64,000 nucleotides of DNA from Solenopsis invicta (lineage: Eukaryota > Arthropoda > Insecta > Hymenoptera > Formicidae). Position 1 is the first letter of the stretch. Every line of letters starts with the position of its first letter. A model generated the notes under the pieces. The model had not been told where the DNA came from, made no database searches, and was given only the letters and a program-made list of their open reading frames with translations. This document shows, in pieces, positions 25,450 to 38,720 of this stretch. The position numbers were made by a program, and so were the translations under genes. The stretch lies in the NCBI RefSeq assembly GCF_016802725.1, contig NC_052669.1, positions 9,571,770-9,635,769 on the forward strand, written 5' to 3'.

Positions 25450-26900
25450 CAGTAGTGTGACGTATAATTCGGAGTATTTTCGCGATTAGCGGCTACACTA
25501 GACACGCGCGACAAAGGAGAAGTATAACTCCCTCGGTGCCAGATAGTCTGGCTGTTATTTTTTTGTGTCATTTCTCGACGTCATCGGCAGATCCGCCCTA
25601 GCGAGCCGTGGCTCCAGGAACTCGTGTCTCTCTCACAGCTTGCCAGAGCTCCGGTCGCGCTTCCTCCTCGCTCTGTCATTCTTCTTCCTCGGAACTACGG
25701 AGCTGCCATCCCTCGGAGCACCCACCTTCCGCGAGTCGCGGAGAAGAATCACGCTCTGACAGTCCCTGATTAATACAATCCTTAATGTCATCGTCCCGTC
25801 CCGCGAGGGAAAAGGAGCGAGCTCTGGGGAGTGGGAAAAGATCGCGCGAGCTTTCTGCGGCCAAGTTTCTCGCAGCGAATCAAAATACGTTCGTCGCGAA
25901 TATAATTAGTTTAAATTTCTTATATACACCTCGATAGTGTGCAATTTATGTTTCATACTCCGCTTCTTATAATCGCCGCGCGTCAATAAATTTCGCTCAT
26001 TGTTTACATTCGCGATGACTTAATTTCGCCGTAAAACACTATTTTTATGTCACTGCACGATCGCTCGTAGCATTTTTTGCATCGTAAAGAGGCTCATGTG
26101 TATTGCCAGTGTTTTCGTGCAAATATCTCCTCGATACGTTATCCGACGTGGCGAATTTATATCAACGTACGCTTTTTCATTTATGCATCGAGGACATCGA
26201 GGACGTCAATGCGCGAGAAGAAAGGATCTTGGATCCGCGCTTCCTACCTCAGTCGGAATACTGGGGTCAGCGACTGAATCAGCGATTCGAAACAGTCCGC
26301 GTTATCGCGCGTCCGTTCTGACCTTCGTGTTGATAATTGTCTGGCCTCTCGACACGAGTGATTCACGAATGGTTCACGCGTGACTCTACACATTTTATTA
26401 TGGTCATTCAATATTTTTTTCTTAACTGTGCGTGAGGTCTTTCTTGGAAAAGATCTTGAAAACAATCGAGCATCGCATCTACCGAGAAATGCAGATTTAT
26501 TAACGAAACATATTTAAAATAGGAAAACGTATGTATAATTTACAGCTTGCATACATTATTGGCGCAATCGATTGGGAATGCGTAAATAAAGTTAATCAAA
26601 GAATGCAGTGTTTCACAAGTGTTAGCCGAAGCTGCCTATTACGTTTGCACCGATAATAAATTCGGCAAGTTCGAAATAATACGATCTAATTGCTAACGTA
26701 ATCAGTAAAATTAATTGTGGCGTGATTCATTATTCATTACCTGTGAATATAAATAAACTGTAAATATGAATTACGTTTATACAGTAATTTTGGAAAGTGA
26801 AATTTAAATTTTGTTCAGAAAATCAGATTGTCATATACGCGACAAAGAAAACTTTAAGGTGATGTCACGTATATACGTGTCATCTTATGATTCAGGATAA
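25450..26900. other. No gene recognised
   Basis: A moderately CpG-rich patch at 25560-25870 is followed by AT-rich DNA. CACGTATATACGTG near 26863 is a 14-base palindrome. Confidence 0.5.
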
Positions 26901-27840
26901 TTTGATCTAAGTGATTTCACGCCATCGTGGACACAAGGTTGAAGATCGGGAAGCTTTCGTCGCTCGAAGAAATCGCCGTCGGCATCGCTGGTCGGCGAAG
27001 TCGGGGGCCCTATCGCATTATGAGGACAGGAGAGAAAGAAAGGGGTGGTTAGTCGAGGGGGTCCATGGCATTAGTATAGCACGCCGGAATAATTGGGTAC
27101 AGTCTGGCCGGCTACCGTACGTAACGTCGGCTCCTTTCAAGCGAGAGAGCGCCTCCGCCTCATCCTCTCTCATCCTCGTCCCCGTCCTTCCATTCTCCCC
27201 GTTCTCGAGCAGCCCCGGACTTGCCTCCGCGCCGGCAAAAAGACAAGCTCGACGCGGGGAAAAAGAAACCAGAAGAAGGCGACTACCGGGCGAAGTGTAC
27301 GAGCGAGGATGCGGGAAGGACTGGTGGGACGGGGGAGAGGGCGGAGGAAGGGCAGGAAGAGAGAAGGCAGAAAGGGACAGAGAGAGAGAAAGGGTGAGGG
27401 AGACATGGATCTGGAAGAAAAGAGGAGCACGCGCACACAGTGTGGAAACAGGGGCAGGAGATCAGGGGCGCTGTTGGTATCAAAGCCCGCTGTCGGTGAC
27501 CGAGAAGGAAGAAGGAAGAAGCCCGTGGAAGAAGAACGCCGAAGAACGATCTCGCGGTGGAAGAGGGGACGACGGGACTCTGAACACAAGAACAACGCGA
27601 CGGGCAAAAGCGGAACAAAAGCAACGAGAGGGCCGCGCGGGCAAAACAACCGGGCGGCGGGGTCCGCGAAGGGCGAGGAGTCATAACTGTCTCGGTGCCC
27701 AGTGGCGCGGATGTCCTGTAAATAGGAGGCGAACCACTCCGCCCCCGACTCTCTCTCTTTCTCACTCTTTTCGTCTTTCTCGTATCTTCACCATTCGCGT
27801 CGTTCCATTCTCGCGATGGGGCTGCTCGTCGGACTAAAGT
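26901..27840. other. GA-skewed CpG block without a defensible gene
   Basis: Long open frames run on both strands (plus 26911-27837; minus 27170-27649 and 27283-27765) through Arg/Glu/Lys- or Ser/Pro/Leu-rich low complexity. GA runs near 27370-27400 could bind GAGA factor. No splice-bounded, biased frame stands out. Confidence 0.4.
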
Positions 27841-29249
27841 AGTTTAGTAATGGCTATCTAGCCCTTTCCTCATCAATCTAACAGGAACGCGTTTCTCTTC
27901 ATTGTCATTTTTCCTACGTGACTCGAGATCTGACATTTCTGATATTTTCTTACACGACGGTATTGATATTCATTAAACCACAACACATCTAAAGATCGAG
28001 GTCTAATATTCGCTTCGAGCGCTCCATTGCTAATTTTATTTCTTCGTCACAGTTGCTGAGAGGCAACGAGTTTTCCTCGATCTTTTAGTCATCGTTAGTG
28101 ATCAAGCTAACGTTCTTATTTTACTTCTTTTCGAACACGAAAGATTCCTCTCTCGGCAAGTGCACGTGGGTCGTCGCTGAAAGGTCGAGCACGAGTTAAC
28201 GTCATCGACAACGGCGTCGCTTACCCTCGCCCGCGTTGCATTCCCGCGACTTCGTACCGTCACCCGACGTTTACTATTTTCTAACATCGTAAACGTCGAA
28301 TAAACATTGAGTAACGAGCACTTAACCGAATAATCAAAAGAGGTCGGAGAAAGGTCTGCGAAAGATCGCGCGGAGTGCTAATCATTGAAATGACAGGGCG
28401 TTGGATTGCAATTCCGGACGTTTCTAACGATTAACTCAGTACATGTGTCAACTTGTGAACTAAAGAAGCATAGTGAGAGTATTATCACGCTAACAGTACC
28501 CAACTCGAAATCTGTCATTTAAAATTTATCAATATTATTTTTTATTTTCTAATTAGCTTCAAATAATATGATTCACATAAAATTCAGCAACATCATTACT
28601 TTTCATTCTCTGGCTTACGTCGAATAACGTACCAATCAATAATCGCATTAATAATTAGATCAGAGACATAATTAGATATACGATTTTACTTAACCGATGT
28701 TCAAAAATTATTGATATTTATATAGATCATATTCAATTAGCAAAAAATTGTAATTTTTTATGATTAATTTTACGATACAACGAGGCCAACTGCGATAATG
28801 GAACATGATGCATTGATAGCTCTGTGTTGCCTCCAGAGCGGCTCCAGCATTACTTCCTCGAATCGCCGAAGTTCGTTCGCGACCGCGGCGCGGGTCGCGT
28901 TTCATTCCTACGCCCGTGCATTTTAAACAGCTTGTTTTATGCGGCCCGAAATGAACTCGAAAAAATCGGCGGGCCCCCTCCCCTCTTTTCTTAATGGAGT
29001 CGTAACTTCTGAAGATGCCCTCCTCTCCCCGGGCTACGCTAGAGAGGCACACATCGTCCGGACGTGCAGCGCGATGCAAGACGTCTCGTCGTCCCGCGTT
29101 TCTTCAGTGACGTGCGTCCCGAAGAAAGAACCCTACTCTTCGGCCGTCACGCCATCCGGAACAATGCCGCTCACTGTCTCGTGCGCGCGGACCGGCCCGC
29201 ATCCTCCTCTTCATCGGACTGGACCCGGTCCGCCGAAAATTCATTTGCT

Positions 29250-29268
29250 CAGCAGCAGCAGCAGCAGC
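29250..29268. repeat. (CAG)n trinucleotide microsatellite
   Basis: Six CAG units in a CpG-rich patch. The frames give short Gln or Ser runs. No splice-bounded exon could be defined around it. Confidence 0.75.
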
Positions 29269-29588
29269 GCGACCGGTCACTTCGCGACGTCAGAATTAAT
29301 ACGCGAGCTATTCTCAAGCTACGATTCATTGACTTAACTTGCAATTGTAAATGATGTGACGAGAAACGGCTGTCTACTTATTCGGTATTATTAAGCTAAT
29401 TAGTGCACGAGCGTTTAAGAAAGTCAGCTACGTCAGCTCAAATGAGACTTTGAATGTACTTTCTTTACATTTAACAATGTCAATATTTCCTCTTAGATTT
29501 TTAGCGAAGTATGACGATTTGAGTTAACGATTATTCCCTCCGCAGTGGAATTCTGAACTCAAAACGACAGTATCGGTATCGTTGTGCA

Positions 29589-29670
29589 CACGGAAAGAAC
29601 AATTTTGTTGAAATACAGATCTGAAAAAAATTATATCGAGCCATTTAAAAAATTGCTGAAATAGTACAAA
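29589..29670. mobile_element. CACGG-type TIR element, truncated left arm
   Basis: It starts CACGGAAAGAACAATTTTG and continues through TACAGATCTGAAAA and GAGCCATTTAAAAAATTGCT, then stops matching; there is no right terminus. The flanks form their own imperfect inverted repeat (CAGTATCGGTATCG before, AACGATACTGCC after). Confidence 0.65.
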
Positions 29671-31781
29671 AAAAAAACTGCGTAATGATAACGATACTGC
29701 CGAAAAAGTTGTAGAATCTCGCTGCTGATATCATTAGCGTATAAATTACTATAGATCGACGATCAAAAAAAAATCAAGTGCGAGAATATTCAAAGATGAG
29801 AAAGCAAGGTGGTGCATTTAATTATTGTTTATGTGAGGTAAATCTGGCACATCACGGATGTGGTAACACGACGCCCAAAAATAAAGATTACTGCATCCGA
29901 AAAATCCCCTGCATCATTAAGTGCGCATTGAGAGTCCGCGCCTCGAACAGACACAATCCAAACTGGTTTCCTGGAAACTTGACCTTTAATCATCCGCGCC
30001 TCTCTCTCCGAGAATTCCCCGCGATTGCTAATTGAATCCGCCGTTGTTTCGTCTATCAATCGCCGATGGCGCAACGCCAGTGCAACGGACAAAGTGCGCG
30101 ACTTTCTATTAAACGTTCGTCCTTAAAACATTTGTTACATTTCCGTCGAGCGGCGAAGATAATAATTTTAATTAAATTATCTTCACTCGTCTCTCGGAAA
30201 AATAGAAAATTATTTGTTTTTTTATACTCAGATTTAAAAAAAAAAAAAAACGTTTCCGATAAACAAAAAAAGCAACAGTAAAATCTTCAATCATTTAAGT
30301 AACACAAAAAAAACTCAAAGCTATCAGTATTCTGAAAAATGGATATCTCTAATGTTCGACTTAATCGCGTCGCTATAATGTAACATTTTACAGCAAAAAT
30401 TATGAGATATCAGATCTGTTAAATTTACAACACTGGTCGCATCTTCCCTCAACGTGACGTAATTGACATTTACAAAGATGATCCGTCTAAGCTTTTAATT
30501 TTTCCGAGTAGGGTAAGGTAGAGATTAAATAATCTCGCCGTGCACGTCGAAATGCCCGTCGCCATTAGCGGCTTTAATAAAAAAAAAAGAAGGAAGAACG
30601 TGTGCACGTATGTACGCTGTAACGTGCGCGCGGCTCTCGCTTATGCGCTCTAAAATTAACATCGCGCAGCGGTAGCGCGAGCTATCGGCGATCGATTTTC
30701 CGCATAGTTGCATCGACACGGTAAGAAAAAAAGAGAATTTAAAATAAGGGCTGGGTAATACAAAACAAAAGGCGGGGGACAAAGTGTGCCAAGAAGTGTC
30801 TCGGTGCGCGCGTGCAACGACACTAATCCGACCTTTGGCGCGAGGAAGGACGAGCAGTCGCATGTAAAAAATGCAACCGAGGCGACCTATTCCAGCGTGA
30901 AACTAATGCAACCTCGACGAGGCAGAAACGCCTCGCGTTCTAGCTGGAAAAAGTCAGCGTGACGAGCGTCGTCGCTGTGGTGTGTATCAATTTTCAGATT
31001 ACAACGAAACAACCTTCCGCTCGTGCTTTTTTCCCCTCTCACTCACTCACTCACTCTCTCTCTCCCGCTCGCTCGCTCGCTCTTCCTCTCTCGCTCGCTT
31101 TCTTCCCGGAAAAAACCCGCGTATCGATCGTGATACTTTTTAATGCGTTTTTTTTTAATGCATTTATTTCTCTCGAGTCCCTCGTTTTGCACTTTTTACG
31201 CGCCCACGCCCGTTTTTCCAGCATTTCACTCGTCGTTCCGAGCGAGCAAGCGAAAAGTTATCCCGCGCATCTCCAACGTAAATTACGATATACGGTTCAC
31301 TTTCATTAGGAACTGCTATTGTTTGTATTGCATGTTAAAGCTGTGGGCAACGACGAATTTTCTTCCGGGTAGCTGGACGCTCATTTCGTATAGAGGTAAT
31401 AAAAATTGTTTAAGTACCGGTAATATATCAAAATACAATGATATATTAAAATGCTGGTAATATATTAAAACGCTGACTAATATCAAACGCCACGGGAAAC
31501 ACGAGTAGCGCGCGAAAGAGGATTGCTTCTGAACCAATGCATACCTCTTCAACCTAATGATCTCATACGTGAACGCGCGGCTTTGCACGTGTTCTCCGAT
31601 CGTAGCACTAGCTATAGACATGCTTTTGTATTGGAGTGCCTGCTAGCGCCACGCTACGACGAAACAGAGAACCGTTTTGACGTTTTCCCAGAGAAGCTTG
31701 GATGGTACAGAGATATCTTCCGCGCTGTGAAAGGCGCCCTGTGAATTAAATCCACGCGGGATTCAAAGAAACACGCGCGTA

Positions 31782-31930
31782 CACTGCTGTTCATTAATCA
31801 AGTCCCTTTTTGAGTGCAGCCAGTGTAGGAGCGGCCAATTAGGCGACTCACTAGGCCGATGGCAGCGTCTGATTGGCTACGACTACTGCAATTTTTATAC
31901 CCGAAGATTCTCGATTAATGAACAGCACTG
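31782..31930. mobile_element. TIR element with CACTGCTGTTCATTAATC ends, TA flanked (149 bp)
   Basis: The left end is CACTGCTGTTCATTAATC and the right end in reverse complement is CAGTGCTGTTCATTAATC, with one mismatch over 18 bases. TA lies outside both ends (31780-31781, 31931-31932). The interior is GC-richer than other elements here and has no open frame. Confidence 0.8.
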
Positions 31931-32009
31931 TATTTCGAATTGAGCAGGAAATATTTCTATTAAAAATGCTGTCGTCATTTTAATAAAGAAAATCTCACAG
32001 AACACCATA

Positions 32010-32407
32010 CTAACCAGAAAACCGTCAAAGTACCAAAAACTCTCGTCATACTTTCTCTACTTTGGCAAAGAAAAAAAAAAAAGAAAAAAAATTGCAAACG
32101 CGTAAATAATATAATAAATGCAAAAACTATAATGTATTTAGTTCCTCCCGAATTAAATTCACGTTTGATCGTAAAAAAAATTACAGCATCCATTGAAGAG
32201 TAATGTCTAACTGAACAAGAAACCGTAAAGTACCAAAAACTTTGCCACTGTTTATTCTATGTTATTTTTGCGAAAAGTAAAGTTTGGTAAAAAAAATCCA
32301 GACGCACGTAAATAATATACAGCAAATGTTAATATTATGATATAGCTATTCTTCTGAATAAAACAAATTCAAGTTTAATTAGCTAAATGAACAATTACAG
32401 CATCCAT
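32010..32407 (+). repeat. Diverged tandem duplication, two units of about 190 bp
   Basis: Unit 1 (32010-32194) and unit 2 (32211-32407) share, in order, AAACCGT(C)AAAGTACCAAAA, CGTAAATAATATA, GTAAA/AAATTCA, and an identical end, ATTACAGCATCCATT. Point changes and small indels separate the units, so the duplication is old. Confidence 0.7.
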
Positions 32408-33623
32408 TTATTTACATAGTAGAACAGATGCGGTTTGCTTCAATCAAAGATAGCTTTGAATCGTTCAAGTTTGGAACGATTGAATAAGCTTGAATGTCCT
32501 TAAAGTACCAGTTCGTGATTACATGTTTTCATAATACGCGAAACGAGAATGAAGTAACAACGTTTCTGACGATTTTCTATCCGAACTAAACAGAGAAGCG
32601 GTCACATCTCTTTGTCTCTCCTTTTAACTTTCGTTTCCATCGCATAACCATTAATGCTAATCAGCCGCATAGAATGTAAACTTTTTGGCGCGAGTTACGG
32701 TGATTACGAGCCAAGAAAGTTACGATCGAAACGCAATCACGATCAGAAGGAATTATATCCGCGCTCTGTAATTACATCCTGAACGAAATTCCACCTGAAT
32801 AAGTCGCTTGACTCGCGCACGTGGAAACTCGGAAATCGTTCGACGAGGGAAATGCATGATTGATATAAAATTATCTCCGAAAAAATTTCACAGTATACGC
32901 AAATACTGCGAAACTCAATTGTCAAATAGAAGAAAAATTCTGCAATAGATTTCAGTTGCCACTTGCGTTTGTATGCTCTAATCTCTTATGTGCACAAGAT
33001 TTATTTCTAAAAATAGTTTCTGTAAAAATGTTGTCACTTTATACTATTATCCCCCTCCCTCTCTCTCTGCATGTTAGAACTGTTACAAGTATTCAAGATA
33101 ACATCATTATCTCTCCATTTTTATATTTATATAATTGATTAAATTAAGTAAATTTCTTATTAAAATATTTAGGTGTTCGTGAACATTAGCCAAGCTCCCA
33201 TGTATCATTAGATTTTTATTTAACATTCAATGATAAAGATACAAAACAAGGATAAAATGATACACGAGAGTAGATACTCGAGTAACGTTTCTGAACATAG
33301 CCTAATAAGAGAAGCAAGTATCCTAAGCAGGAAGCAAATATCGTTTTGTCGCGTCGCGCGGCGTCGGCGAGTAAAGAGGACGCATCTGCCGTTTACATGC
33401 TCTGCATGCCATGCTTATTAAGCGATATCGGATATCTCACTGAATCTCACACACTTATCTATAATCTCAACAACCGTTCGGGGGTCTCCGATCCGCGTTT
33501 CAGTACACGTGGCCGCCAGTCGACTTCTACCTGGACCGTACACGGCGAAGTATGCATGTAGATAAGGCAGATGCTACGGCGAAGATTGCGCCCGGGCGGC
33601 GGACACCGCTGACACTTAACAGG

Positions 33624-33670
33624 GTCCAATTAAAGCCATTACACGATTAATTGTCTGATTAATTTATACC
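33624..33670. promoter_or_regulatory. Homeodomain-type motif cluster
   Basis: CCAATTAAAGCCATTA, GATTAATTG and GATTAATTTA occur within 47 bases, in a stretch free of recognisable repeats. Confidence 0.2.
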
Positions 33671-35043
33671 TAGCCGCGCTCGGAATTATACCCTCGCCGA
33701 ATCGACCCGAATCGACCGGTGGAGCTTGTTACTTTCTGTCGCACGCTCGAGCGAATGGAACGTAAAGCGAATACCGTCGCGAAAACGTGGAGACATTCTT
33801 TTTCGTCCTTCTTTTTTTGCCTAGCAGAGAGATTTCGCGTTCGTCATCGAAATGAAAATTTATTAAATCTTTAGAAGAATGCAATGTGACGAAAACAGCA
33901 GGTTTCCCTAACCGTTGCGATCGAAGGGAAATGTCAGAAATGATGATGATTCCGACATTTCTGACGCCTGATTTCCAAGTCGGAATTTATATCCACTTTC
34001 CTCATGTGTTAGCACGCCACTTTGAGGAGCTAGTGGACAAGCCGTGCGAAAAGTTCTGCCGCTCGATAGTAATTCGCGACAGTCCGTAATCGCGTTTCAC
34101 GGTGGATTTCGCGATGAGAGACGGCACGCACGATCGTTGTACAAACGTTCTGATCTTTATTCATGGGGACTCCCGCGGCCGCTATTCGCCATTGTTCAAA
34201 CGTTCGCGGATCGCACGATATGTCGGCCGCGTGTAAACGCATAGACAGGGCGTGCGTATGTGCACATGCACCGCGCCGCGGTGTGCGTGCGTGTCTTTTC
34301 GTTTCTTGCGAAACGAACGGCCATGAGAGACGGGATCACGGAAATCGCTCGCTATTACACGCCGTCGGCATCGCGTCGGATAGAGGCCGCAATTATCAAA
34401 CCATCCGTGGACGCGCGATGGATACTGATAATTCGAAAATTACACCTTCCGGAGCGGCCTGAAATTAAAACGCTTTTACCCGCGGTCTTCGCACGGGCGC
34501 GCGATCTTGCACCGTCTCCACTTTTCGCACGCGCAGTTAGTACCAAGAAAAGACGTAATGCGCTATTATTTAATTATTTGAGGCAAAGATCATCGCTATA
34601 AGAGAACCTTGTGCACCACTAAAATTCGAGTCGATTCTCCCATCCCTCATTTATACGTCCGAATTTATTTTATAACGTGCACCCTTCAATGCCCAATAAA
34701 CTGTCGAACTTTCTTTGCTGCATAAATACAGAAATTAAATTATCAAAAATATGTTCGTTTTATTTATATATGGCGAATATAATACCTGGCGAAAATATTA
34801 AGCAAAGCATTTTGCGCGCGCGTCGAATATGTTCAATTGTTTGCAATCGGTGGTCCAGGAAAAAAAGTGTTTCATTATTTAATCCATTTCATAAATCGCA
34901 ATATTTCGAGTGAATTTAATCAAATCGAAATGCTTCTATCACAATACATACTTTTCGATATAAATCAATGTAGACGCAAAAAAAAGATTTGCCAGCTTAC
35001 TTTATATCATCACAGCAAATAATTGATGCCATAATAAAACGAT

Positions 35044-35144
35044 CTCTTTAAATCTCGTAGAATGATACATCGCTCTAAAAGAGTGAAAATTATTAAGCTT
35101 ATGCAATTTTTCAAGTGATTTACCATTCTACGAGATTTAGAGAG
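35044..35144. mobile_element. CTCTCT-type 101 bp TIR element
   Basis: The left end is CTCTTTAAATCTCGTAGAAT and the right end in reverse complement is CTCTCTAAATCTCGTAGAAT. The length equals that of the 12346-12446 copy, and AGAGTGAAAATT and GCAATTTTTCA are conserved inside. The flanking dinucleotide is AT on both sides. Confidence 0.75.
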
Positions 35145-36100
35145 ATTTGTAAAGAATTTAATTTTATTTGCGGAATCTGCAAATTACTTTCTTGCAACAG
35201 AAAAATGAATACCAGTAATAGAGATAGATTCTACTTCACTTCAACAGCAAATACGTGTTTTCTCAACAAGATTTTGTAATCTCGAGTGAAGCGAATTTCG
35301 CTGTCAAATCAAATAATTGCTCCCGATGCTACGATTTCGCAGCGACAACGAAATTCTTTTCCTCTACGTATCTTTATCTCCTAGCTGATATCAATAAACG
35401 ATCGTCTCCAACTAACCAGTGATAATCTCTATCTATTCGCGCGGTGCGCACGATCGCGCTCCACGTTCATTTGACGTATACTTTATCGCTTTTATCTCGA
35501 TGCTTCCTTTCGTGTTGCTAAAACATTCACATTCGATTCGCCCTCCCACCTTGCACATTCCCCTCCCTTATTTCTTCCATTTATTTTCTGAATCTAAATT
35601 ATACCAACCCGTCAAAAATTGTCCTAATGGATGGCTACGTTATTATTCGTGAAGATTTATGTGCTAACTAAAAAGCCTCGAAAGCGTCACACCCGGTATT
35701 ACACTCGTTTGGCTCGCATGAACAGATGAATGTTAATTTTGTGCGTTTCATGAAGCCAGGTGAATTAATAATAAAATTACAAGATCACTGTATGTATCAC
35801 AGTTTCAATTTACAACGATAAAACCTAATCACGAGGAACGAAAGATTACATAAAACATTTATATAATATATGAAATATATACGAGAGTTACATAAAATGT
35901 TCATAGACTTTGTACTCTCACTTATGCATCGCCTGCATATTTGCGTATCTCTAATTTTGACGTAATGTTTATTACAATATTCGAGGCAGATATTATTAAA
36001 TCAGTAAATTAAATACTAAGGCACGCAGTTTAGTAATCTTATTAATTGTGCAACACCTTCTCGCTTAACATTCACTAAACTGACAAACTTTTCTGTCGAT

Positions 36101-36130
36101 CTTTAAGATAAATATCTTTAAGATAAATAT
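36101..36130. repeat. 15 bp tandem duplication
   Basis: CTTTAAGATAAATAT is present twice exactly, head to tail, in AT-rich DNA. Confidence 0.8.
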
Positions 36131-36890
36131 GCACGTTATATACGGTGTTCTTTGGATTTCTTCTATTTCGATATCAATAATTACAAAACAGTATTAACGA
36201 TAGCTTTACTGTCGCTCTTTTTATATACGCATCCATTAACTTTTTTTGGACTTGCTTCAAGAAAAATTTTATTCTAGCGACGCTTTTTGTTATATATAAC
36301 GCTCTTTAAAACAATTTAAATCACATTAAAGGTTATCCATTTAATTAAAAATTATGGCTGAAATGAGGCAATTTTCTCTTGGCATTAATCTCAATAAGAC
36401 AAATTAAAAAAACAAATGGCCAGTACCCAGTACCGTTGTGTCAACACGTAATAAACATAAAGCAGCATTAATGATTTGATTATTATTATTAAAAATGAGT
36501 TCAAAAAATAAAACAAAAAAAATTATAATTTGCGATAAATTCATACAATTAACGTAAAAGAGAAGAGTATATATCAGATATTAATATAAAAGATCTCTTA
36601 AATTTCGGCATTTTTAGCATTCGACAATTATTTGCGAATGTATTAAATTGAACAAATCAAAAGACCAAGCAAAACGATAAAAAAATTTGGTTGTCATGAA
36701 AATTGTTTAATATCATAAAATTTTTTAGAAAATTATTCATTTTTAAATGTACATTAAATATCTCGATTACATAGCTAGCTCTATTGTAAGTTCTTTCGAG
36801 GGCTCTAAAATTTTAATACTTGGACGAATTACCCTATTAAATCATAATCGGGAGAAGAGTATAAAACTTTCATTCGGATTTGATCCTCTT

Positions 36891-37382
36891 GACTGAGAAG
36901 TCGAGGGGGTGCTGCGAGCGCATCCCCTTGCCGATACCTGGCGGTAGCATGGCGGCGACGCGGGTTTCGCAGGGTAGACAGGTATAACGTAGGTGTACGT
37001 AGCGCGCATACGTATGTGTGCATGTGTGTGTGTATGTTCGCGTGCAAGAGGCAGTAACCCTCAAGGTAAGGCGAAATGCCACCTGGCAGGTTTTTGTGAC
37101 GTTGCGCGCGAGATGCGATATTGTTTTTGCCCCCTCGGCCCGAGCCCGAGCGGAGGAGCTGCCTTCAGCTTCTGCCCCCTTTCGTTTCTACCCTCTTTCC
37201 TCCACTGTCGCCCCACTTCCGGTGTGGGTAGGACCCGGTAGCCAATAGGAGGTGGGTACCACGCCTCCCCCACCCACGCGCACCTGCGTCCACGCCCGCC
37301 AATCGGAGGACGAACTACCTGGAGAACCAAGTCACTACGATGCGAGAGAGCGAGAGAAAGAGAGGGAGGGAACAAACGAGCG

Positions 37383-37437
<55 letters not shown>

Positions 37438-38040
37438 AAGGGAGAGAGAGGGCCAGAGAGGGACAGAATGGCGGACGTGCGAGCGAGAAGAGGGCAAGGA
37501 CGGAGAAAGAAGAGAGAGAGAGAGAGAGAGAGGAAGATGCATCGCGAACGTCCTCCGCAGTACTTGGACGCGCACGCTCCGATCGCACCTCTCTTCCTCT
37601 CTTCTTTTCTTCCTTCCCTCCCTCCCACCCTTCCGGCCGTCGGCCGGCCGGCCGCTATTGCTCGACGCATTCTCCTTCTTGTTGTTCTTCTTCTCCTCCC
37701 GCAGCCGCCCTCCGTCACTCCTCGTTTCCCTTCTTTCGCCTCTTTGTGCCGAGGGCCGAGACTTCTTCTTCTCGATAGGCCACGTATAGGTGCGCGCGCG
37801 TTTCATTTCTTCCCTTTTGCCGTTAATTTTCTTTGCGCGCGACCGCGTTTTTGCCTGGCCGCTCCATTACCACTGAATTCTTCTTTCGGCGATATTTCGA
37901 GCTGTTTATCGGCCGTAATGGCCGCGACCTCGAGCGCGTCTCTCTTTCGGCGCGACCGAGCCCTTTCATCCTCTATCCTGTCGCGCGAGCTTTCCCGTCG
38001 CGGTCTTTATCGTCGCTTTGATTCGGGCCTTTAACCGTAA
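36891..38040. promoter_or_regulatory. GA-skewed CpG block with GAGA tracts and Pho-type motifs
   Basis: Two (GA)n runs are combined with ATGGCGG/ATGGCCG motifs (Pleiohomeotic/YY1 core GCCAT on the other strand) near 36950, 37468 and 37918. Clustered GAGA and Pho sites are the known composition of Polycomb response elements. Long frames on both strands (for example 37252-38034 plus and 37061-37588 minus) are low-complexity and mutually overlapping, so no CDS is called. Confidence 0.3.
37386..37433. repeat. (GA)n microsatellite, about 24 units
   Basis: Pure GA run inside a GA-skewed CpG block, with a second run at 37510-37532. Translated reverse frames become Ser-Leu repeats. Confidence 0.9.
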
Positions 38041-38654
38041 CAAATCGGTACCAAATATGTCGAAGGGTGCATTCCGTATCATCTGATGTTTGATCGAGTT
38101 GGCGTTATATTCGTGCCGTTAAAAAAACCAAAGTGAATCGGAATCCGCTACACGATCATCTCGGCGAACGCATGAAAAATTTCGTTATCTCATCCAATTC
38201 ATGCTGTCGTATCACGCGTGTATGTCGAATCGATGCTCTGAATCTCGTTCAAGCAAGTGTCATTTGCCTTGAACTTAGATAGACCTACGTGGTAGGGAGA
38301 AGCGCGAGTCATACACCGCCTGAGCCATTTTTGTAATGGATCGCGCAAAAGGGTCCTTGGGCCCGCCAAGTTTGGAAAGCCGCCCGGATCCAGGAGCAAC
38401 CTTTTACGGGTGTCTAGCCCTGACAGCCAATAGCCGCCTTCAACTTGAAAATCTTGTGAATGACGTGAACGACGAACGAGTCTACTGCTCGGCAGATTCG
38501 CGAATATCCGCTCCAAACATTTTAATATCGACAATCAATTTTGTTACATTAGATTGACGCGAAAAATCTATCATATCTGTCAAATATAAAATTCAAAATG
38601 GTTATAGCAAAAATGACAGAAAATTATTATGGCTTCGATGTATTATTTTTGCTC

Positions 38655-38720
38655 TTTCTCTCTCTCTCTCTCAAAAAAAAAATAAAATAAAATAAAATAA
38701 AAATAAATAAATAAATAAAT
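38655..38720. repeat. (CT)n followed by (AAAATA)n/(AAAT)n low-complexity tract
   Basis: A CT run is followed by an A-run, then AAATA and AAAT units up to about 38720. Confidence 0.85.

Larger units (their letters stand above)
27841..31779. other. No gene recognised
   Basis: AT-rich with CpG-rich patches at about 28800-29290 and 30540-31260; the latter has CTCA/CTCG runs near 31036-31100. Only short frames are present, plus the CAG run and truncated TIR element listed separately. Confidence 0.5.
32408..36890. other. No gene recognised
   Basis: Largely AT-rich; CpG-richer around 33300-34560. Apart from the 101 bp element and motif cluster listed, I see no structure or domain-bearing frame. 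Confidence 0.5.

Noticed and set aside
26911..27837. 308-codon plus-strand open frame
   Set aside because: Arg/Lys/Glu-rich product of GA-skewed DNA, with overlapping long frames on the minus strand; no domain, splice structure or codon signature.
37252..38034. 260-codon plus-strand open frame
   Set aside because: Contains an RERERE-type run translated from (GA)n, with four other overlapping long frames.
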